From contig VFZN01000015.1 in assembly GCA_016871195.1 (NCBI GenBank), positions 1-64,000 of the forward strand: a DNA stretch of 64,000 nucleotides. Reading direction: 5' to 3'. The notes under the pieces were generated by a model, which made no database searches, was not told where the DNA came from, and saw only the letters and a program-made list of their open reading frames with translations. The position numbers and the translations under genes are program-made. Shown here piece after piece: positions 58,994-64,000 of the stretch. The stretch is from Acidobacteriota bacterium (GTDB taxonomy: Bacteria > Acidobacteriota > Vicinamibacteria > Vicinamibacterales > UBA2999). Numbering within the stretch: position 1 is the first letter of the stretch; each line of letters starts with the position of its first letter.

Positions 58994-61843
58994 ATGGCCA
59001 GACCGCTCATCATCGTCGAATCCCCTGCCAAGGCCCGGACGCTGACCCGCTATCTCGGGTCCGACTACCGGGTCGAGGCCAGCTACGGACACGTCCGTGA
59101 CCTGCCCGACTCGGCCGCCGAAGTGCCGGCGCAGATCAGGCGCGAGCCATGGGGGCGCCTCGGCGTCGATACCGCCGGTGACTTCACGCCCTATTACGTG
59201 GTCCCCGCAGACAAGCGGAGATATGTGGCCGCGCTCAAGGCGGCGGTCAAGGATGCCTCGGAGGTGATTCTGGCCACCGACCCCGACCGCGAAGGCGAGT
59301 CAATCAGCTGGCACCTGAAGGAGGTGCTCAAGCCCAAGGTCAAGACGCGCCGCATCGTCTTCCACGAAATCACCGAAGACGCCATCAAGAAAGCCTTGCG
59401 CGAGAAGGTCGCGGATGTCGATGAAGACCTGGTGCGTGCGCAGGAGAGCCGGCGCATTCTCGACCGCCTCTATGGCTACACCATCTCGCCGGTGCTCTGG
59501 AAGAAGGTCCAGACCGGCCTCAGTGCCGGGCGCGTCCAGAGCGTGGCGGTCCGGATCATCGTCGAGCGCGAGGAAGAGCGGATGGCCTTCCGCTCGGCCA
59601 CCTACTGGGACGTCGCTGCGGCCGTACGGGCCGAGGGGCGCGAGTTTACGGCGACGCTGGTGCGCCTGTCGGGCGAACGCCTGGCGACGGGCAAGGACTT
59701 CAGCAGTACGGGGCAGCTGACGGGCGGGAAGGTGCGGCATCTGGCCACCGAGGCCGAGGCCCAGCGTGTGCGTGAAGGCCTGATGCGCGGCCTGCCGTGG
59801 ACCGTCACCAGTGTCGAGGAAAAGCCCTACACGCAACGTCCGGCACCGCCCTTCACCACGTCGACGCTGCAGCAGGATGCCAACCGCAAGTTCGGCTTCT
59901 CGGCCGAGCGAACGATGGAGGTGGCCCAGCGGCTGTTTCAGGGCGTGGACATCGGGGGTGGCGACCTCGAGGGTCTCATTTCGTATCACCGTACCGATTC
60001 GACCACCCTCAGCGAGAAGGCCCTGACCGAGGCCGCTCAGGCCGTGCGTGCGATGTACGGCGCCGCCTACCACAAGGGGCCCCGACAGTACTCGACCAAG
60101 GTGCGGAACGCGCAAGAGGCCCACGAGGCCATCCGCCCCACTGACTTCCGCCGCATGCCCCAGTCGCTCGAGCGCGTACTCGAGTCTGACGAGCTACGCA
60201 TCTACGACCTCATCTGGAAGCGGGCCATTGCATCGCAGATGGCCGATGCGCGACTGCTGCGCACGAGTGTCGAGATCACCGGGCGGCTGGCCGCGGGCGG
60301 CGAAGACGCTGTGCTGACCGCCAGCGGGAAGGCCATTGAATTTGCGGGCTACCTGCGCGCCTATGTGGAAGGCAGCGACGACCCGTCTGCCGAACTTGAC
60401 GAGCAGGAGACGCTGCTGCCCAAGCTGGCGGTGGGACAACACATCGAGGCCCCCGACCAGGTCGATGCGCCGCGCATCGCCGTGCGGGTCGAGGCGCAGC
60501 ACCACGAGACTTCGCCTCCGCCTCGCTACACCGAAGCGTCGCTGGTGAAGAAGCTCGAAGAGGAAGGCATCGGACGTCCGTCGACGTATGCGGCGACCGT
60601 GACGACCATCCAGCGCCGGGGCTATGTCACCCGACAGGGCAAGGCACTGGTGCCCAGTTTCACTGCGTTTGCGGTGACACGGCTCATGCGCGATCACTTT
60701 GCCGACTATGTCGATGTCTCGTTCACGGCCGAACTCGAGGAAGTGCTCGACAGCATTGCCAACGGCGAGCGCGACTGGCTCGACTTCATCCGTACGTTTT
60801 ATCGGGGCGATCGGAAGCACAAGGGGCTCGAGCATCTCGTGGAAGACAAGGGGCGGGCGATTGACTATCCCGTCATCGAGGTCGGCGCCGATCCCGAGTC
60901 GGGACAGCGCATCCGCTTGCGCATCGGGCGCTACGGGCCCTTCCTGCAGATGGGGGAGGCGACAGACGAGGGGCCGCGTGCGTCGCTGCCGGAGGATCTG
61001 GCACCGGCCGACCTCACGGTTGACAAGGCCGCGGCCCTGCTGAAGGCCAAGGCGCAGGGACCGCAGTCGCTCGGGACCGATCCCGACACGGGGCTGCCGA
61101 TCTACGTGCTGTTGGGTCGCTTCGGCGCCTATGTGCAACTGGGAGAGACGCCCACCGAAAAGGACGCGGAGAAACCCCGACGCGCGTCGCTCGACCGTGG
61201 CCAGACGCCGGATACGCTGACGCGCGACGATGCCCTGAAGCTGCTGTCGTTGCCGCGCACGCTCGGGGCGGGCACCGATGGTGAGCCGATTCAGGCGAAT
61301 CGCGGCCGGTTCGGTCCCTACATCAGGCACGGCGACGACTTCCGCTCGCTCGAGGCGACCGACGATGTCTACACGGTGACGCTTGAACGTGCCCTGGCCC
61401 TGCTGGCCCAGCCCAAGCGCGGGCGCGCCCAGCGCGGTGCGCCGAAGGAACTGCGGGCACTCGGTGCCCATCCGCGCTCAGGCGAGGCCGTGCGGATGCT
61501 GGAAGGCCGCTATGGTCCGTATGTCACCGACGGGACGACGAATGCCTCCATCCCCAAGGGGACGGCGCCAGAGTCGGTGACGCTGGACCAGGCGGTGTCG
61601 CTGCTCGATGCCCGCGACGGCAGCAGTCCCTCGGGTGGTCGTGGTCGCGGGGGGGCGCGCAAGACGACCGGCGGTGCCAGAGGCGCGAAGCGGGCGGCTC
61701 CGGCACGTGCCGCGTCGGCGAAGAAGGCGTCGCGACCGGCGTCGAGCGCCGGTGTGACTGTGAAGAAGCGCAGCGCCGCGACGGCGGCGACGAAGACGGG
61801 CGCGGCCCGTGCGAAGAAGGCGGCTGGCCGGCGAAAGGCATGA
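58994..61843 (+). CDS. topA: DNA topoisomerase I
   Basis: A 949-residue type IA topoisomerase that relaxes negative supercoils. The Toprim domain has IIVESPAKARTLTRYLG and ATDPDREGESISWHL; the active-site tyrosine is Y331 in LISYHRTDSTTLS; and AGRVQSVAVR and EGIGRPSTYAATVTTIQRRG are conserved. In place of zinc fingers the C-terminus has repeated TopoI_C units (RLRIGRYGPFLQMG, VLLGRFGAYVQLGE, NRGRFGPYIRHG, LEGRYGPYVTDG). It ends in a long Lys/Ala/Arg-rich tail (about residues 880-949) resembling histone H1-like tails. trmFO starts inside its stop (ATGA). Confidence 0.98.
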   Translation: MARPLIIVESPAKARTLTRYLGSDYRVEASYGHVRDLPDSAAEVPAQIRREPWGRLGVDTAGDFTPYYVVPADKRRYVAALKAAVKDASEVILATDPDREGESISWHLKEVLKPKVKTRRIVFHEITEDAIKKALREKVADVDEDLVRAQESRRILDRLYGYTISPVLWKKVQTGLSAGRVQSVAVRIIVEREEERMAFRSATYWDVAAAVRAEGREFTATLVRLSGERLATGKDFSSTGQLTGGKVRHLATEAEAQRVREGLMRGLPWTVTSVEEKPYTQRPAPPFTTSTLQQDANRKFGFSAERTMEVAQRLFQGVDIGGGDLEGLISYHRTDSTTLSEKALTEAAQAVRAMYGAAYHKGPRQYSTKVRNAQEAHEAIRPTDFRRMPQSLERVLESDELRIYDLIWKRAIASQMADARLLRTSVEITGRLAAGGEDAVLTASGKAIEFAGYLRAYVEGSDDPSAELDEQETLLPKLAVGQHIEAPDQVDAPRIAVRVEAQHHETSPPPRYTEASLVKKLEEEGIGRPSTYAATVTTIQRRGYVTRQGKALVPSFTAFAVTRLMRDHFADYVDVSFTAELEEVLDSIANGERDWLDFIRTFYRGDRKHKGLEHLVEDKGRAIDYPVIEVGADPESGQRIRLRIGRYGPFLQMGEATDEGPRASLPEDLAPADLTVDKAAALLKAKAQGPQSLGTDPDTGLPIYVLLGRFGAYVQLGETPTEKDAEKPRRASLDRGQTPDTLTRDDALKLLSLPRTLGAGTDGEPIQANRGRFGPYIRHGDDFRSLEATDDVYTVTLERALALLAQPKRGRAQRGAPKELRALGAHPRSGEAVRMLEGRYGPYVTDGTTNASIPKGTAPESVTLDQAVSLLDARDGSSPSGGRGRGGARKTTGGARGAKRAAPARAASAKKASRPASSAGVTVKKRSAATAATKTGAARAKKAAGRRKA

Positions 61844-63228
61844 TGCACATCATCGGAGGAGGCCTGGCCGGATGCGAGGCGGCATGGCAGGCCGCAGCGC
61901 TCGGTGTCGATGTGGTGCTGCACGAGATGCGTCCGGTACGTCCGACGGCGGTGCATCAGACCGACGGCCTGGCCGAACTGGTGTGCAGCAATTCGTTCCG
62001 CGGCGACAAGCTCGACAACGCGGTCGGGTTGCTCAAGGAAGAGATGCGCCGCCTCGGGTCGCTGGTGATGCGGTCGGCCGACCGCGCACGAGTCCCGGCG
62101 GGGGCCGCACTCGCCGTCGACCGCCACGTGTTTTCTGACGAGATGACGCGGGCTGTCTCGTCGCATCCGCGCATCACGGTGGTGCGCGACGAGATCACGC
62201 AGATACCTGGGCCCGAGTGGTCACCGGTGATCATTGCGACCGGCCCCCTCACCTCCGACGCGCTGTCGGCGGACATTCAACGGATGGTGGGCGCCGAGCA
62301 CCTGTCCTTCTACGACGCCATCAGCCCGATTGTGCTGGCCGAGTCGATCGACATGACCCGGGTGTTCCGCGCGTCGCGCTGGGCTCGCAATGTGTGGCGT
62401 CCCTCGGGGGATGGCAGCGGCGCGCTGGTGCCGCCGGCGCCGACCGACGTGCCCGAGGGTGACTATCTCAACTGCCCGATGACGCGCGACGAGTACGACG
62501 TGTTCTACGACGCGCTGATCGCGGCCGAGTCGGCGACGGTGCACGACCTCGACACGGCGACGTTTTTCGAAGGCTGCCTGCCCATCGAGGTGATGGCTCA
62601 TCGCGGTCGCCACACGCTGCGCTTCGGCCCCATGAAGCCGGTGGGCCTGACCGACCCGACGACCGGTCGCTTTCCATATGCCGTGGTGCAGCTGCGACAG
62701 GACACGTTAGCCGGCGATCACTTCAGCCTCGTGGGCTTCCAGACCCAGATCAAGTGGGGCGAGCAGGCCCGCATTCTCCGCATGATTCCCGGCCTCGGGC
62801 AGGCCGAGTTCGTGCGGTTCGGCATGGTGCACCGCAACACCTACATCTGCGGCCCGCGCGTGCTACGGCCGACCTGGCAGACGCGCCTGCGTGACGACCT
62901 GTTGTTCGCCGGCCAGGTCTCCGGGGTCGAGGGGTATGTCGAGTCGGCAGCCTCGGGTCTGCTGGCGGGCATCAACGGCGCACGCCTCGTGCTGGGCCTC
63001 GCCCCCCAGGTGCTGCCTCGAACCACGGCCCTCGGCGCGCTGGCGCATTACGTGTCGCACGCCGATCCCGACCACTATCAGCCGACGAACATCACGCACG
63101 GCATCATGGAACCACTGCCGCAGCCACCGCGGGACAAGGCCCGTCGGAAGGCGCTGCTCGCGGAGCGTGCCCTGGCCGATCTCGATGCGAGCACGCACAC
63201 CGGGGCCCTGGCCGGGGCCGGTGCCTGA
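61840..63228 (+). CDS. trmFO: Methylenetetrahydrofolate-tRNA-(uracil-5-)-methyltransferase
   Basis: TrmFO (462 aa) makes m5U54 in the tRNA T-loop using methylenetetrahydrofolate and FAD. The FAD site is HIIGGGLAGCEAAWQA; the two catalytic-region cysteines are C49 in ELVCSNSFRGDKLDNA and C246 in FFEGCLPIEVMAHRG. GQVSGVEGYVESAASGLLAG and PRTTALGALAHYV are also conserved. The start overlaps the topA stop as ATGA. This enzyme replaces TrmA in Firmicutes, Acidobacteriota and some others. Confidence 0.98.
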   Translation: MMHIIGGGLAGCEAAWQAAALGVDVVLHEMRPVRPTAVHQTDGLAELVCSNSFRGDKLDNAVGLLKEEMRRLGSLVMRSADRARVPAGAALAVDRHVFSDEMTRAVSSHPRITVVRDEITQIPGPEWSPVIIATGPLTSDALSADIQRMVGAEHLSFYDAISPIVLAESIDMTRVFRASRWARNVWRPSGDGSGALVPPAPTDVPEGDYLNCPMTRDEYDVFYDALIAAESATVHDLDTATFFEGCLPIEVMAHRGRHTLRFGPMKPVGLTDPTTGRFPYAVVQLRQDTLAGDHFSLVGFQTQIKWGEQARILRMIPGLGQAEFVRFGMVHRNTYICGPRVLRPTWQTRLRDDLLFAGQVSGVEGYVESAASGLLAGINGARLVLGLAPQVLPRTTALGALAHYVSHADPDHYQPTNITHGIMEPLPQPPRDKARRKALLAERALADLDASTHTGALAGAGA

Positions 63229-63233
63229 CGGCC

Positions 63234-64000
63234 ATGCCCACCAGTCGCCCCGCCCTGCGTAGCCACGGTCGGCGTCGGACATCCCGCGACGCAGGTCTGG
63301 GCGATGAGGCCCCGTCGCATCTCCGCGATCATCTTCGGGCGTTTCTCGACTATCTCTCGCTGAACCTGAACCTGTCGCCGCACACGGTGCGTGCGTATGA
63401 CGCCGACGTCAGCCAGTATCTGTCCTGGGTGGCGTCGACGCAGGGTACCCGGCTGTCAGCGGTCGCGCCGCAGACCCTCGACGCCGACAGCGTCCGCGGC
63501 TGGCTGGCGGGGCTGAACCGTGTGGGCCAGGCCCGGGCGAGTGTGGCACGCAAGCTGTCGGCCGTGCGGGCGTTCATGCGCTATCTGCGTCGAGAGACGG
63601 TGGTCGCTGCGGATCCGACGCAGGCGGCGGTGGCTCCGCGCCTCGACCGTACGATTCCGGTACATCTCTCGGAAACCGAGATGGCGACGCTGCTCGACAG
63701 CATCGACACGGCCACGCCGGCCGGCGCGCGTGATCGGGCGCTGTTCGAGCTGTGCTACGCATCGGGCCTCAGGCTCAGTGAGCTGGTTGGCATCGATCTC
63801 GACGATATCGACCTCGGGGCGCGACTGGTACGGGTGCTTGGCAAGGGCGGCAAGGAACGGGTGGTGCCGTTCAACCAGTCGACCGTGCAGGCGATCAGGG
63901 CGTGGCTGCCGGGCCGGACCTCGTTGCTGACCACTGCGCGCTCACGGCCGGCACCCGTGCGTGGCACCACTGCGCGTGAGTCGCGCCGGCGGGGGCGCCT
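63234..64000 (+). CDS. xerC: Tyrosine recombinase XerC (3' end outside window)
   Basis: The first 255 residues of a tyrosine recombinase, open to the right edge. ATG 63234 follows trmFO by 5 bases. The N-terminal SAM-like domain (HLRAFLDYLSLNLNLSPHTV, LSAVRAFMRYLRRE) leads to the catalytic domain with R180 (YASGLRLSELVGID) and K204 (VLGKGGKERVVPFN). The HxxR and Tyr motifs lie beyond the window. The topA-trmFO-xerC order is conserved in several phyla and is usually followed by hslV and hslU. This is the chromosome-dimer-resolving housekeeping enzyme, not a phage integrase. Confidence 0.95.
   Translation, partial: MPTSRPALRSHGRRRTSRDAGLGDEAPSHLRDHLRAFLDYLSLNLNLSPHTVRAYDADVSQYLSWVASTQGTRLSAVAPQTLDADSVRGWLAGLNRVGQARASVARKLSAVRAFMRYLRRETVVAADPTQAAVAPRLDRTIPVHLSETEMATLLDSIDTATPAGARDRALFELCYASGLRLSELVGIDLDDIDLGARLVRVLGKGGKERVVPFNQSTVQAIRAWLPGRTSLLTTARSRPAPVRGTTARESRRRGR

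Noticed and set aside
63234-64000. Phage or genomic-island integrase at the right edge
   Set aside because: Gene order dprA-topA-trmFO-xerC and the sequence identify the housekeeping XerC; no att-like repeat or phage genes are present.

Overview
The window is a GC-rich chromosomal segment from a Gram-negative bacterium: it carries lpxC, a TonB-dependent receptor and other exported envelope proteins. An Oar-like receptor with an N-terminal carboxypeptidase-regulatory domain, many exported amidohydrolases, quinoproteins, multiheme cytochromes including one of photosynthetic-reaction-centre type, and an alkaline-phosphatase-fold/TPR fusion together suggest Acidobacteriota, probably the Vicinamibacteria. 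That placement is an inference from gene content. I found no rRNA, tRNA, CRISPR array, prophage or insertion sequence.

Layout. 1-0.4 kb: 3' end of a transketolase-like gene. 0.5-3.5 kb: a propeller protein fused to a divergent gamma-glutamyltranspeptidase domain. 3.6-8.8 kb: bcp peroxiredoxin, a P1B-type ATPase stripped of its cytoplasmic catalytic domains, a Spy/ZraP-like LTXXQ protein and a two-component system; together these look like a metal or envelope stress block. 9-13.7 kb: membrane protein, M1 metallopeptidase, Tat-exported molybdoenzyme. 13.7-14.6 kb: a breakpoint where two unrelated genes, both lacking their 5' halves, abut. 14.6-18.4 kb: DapA-family aldolase, mtgA, NlpC/P60 lipoprotein, HNH protein, TIG/propeller protein. 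18.5-24 kb: uvrA, lpxC, M19 dipeptidase. 24-29.6 kb: TonB-dependent receptor with a small membrane partner, and the phosphatase-fold/TPR protein. 29.6-49.7 kb: an exported catabolic and redox region with three amidohydrolases, an alginate-export-like barrel, DoxX, CHRD protein, two PQQ dehydrogenases, GT-C glycosyltransferase, phosphoribosyltransferase, Tat-exported aminotransferase, three heme c proteins and an Old Yellow Enzyme. 49.7-51.2 kb: a four-gene ATGA-coupled ECF sigma/STAS cassette. 51.2-64 kb: housekeeping genes lysA, tmk, comF, rsfS-nadD-obg-rpmA-rplU, a lipoprotein/TPR pair, then dprA-topA-trmFO-xerC, cut by the window end.

Gene coupling is tight: many starts overlap the preceding stop as ATGA, GTGA or TGATG. 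Several genes have a -10 hexamer only 6-9 bases upstream of the start codon, implying leaderless transcripts. The most unusual items are the ATPase-less P1B transporter, the propeller/GGT fusion with altered glutamate-pocket residues, the double-truncation breakpoint near 14183, and the sigma/STAS cassette with two unrecognised small proteins.
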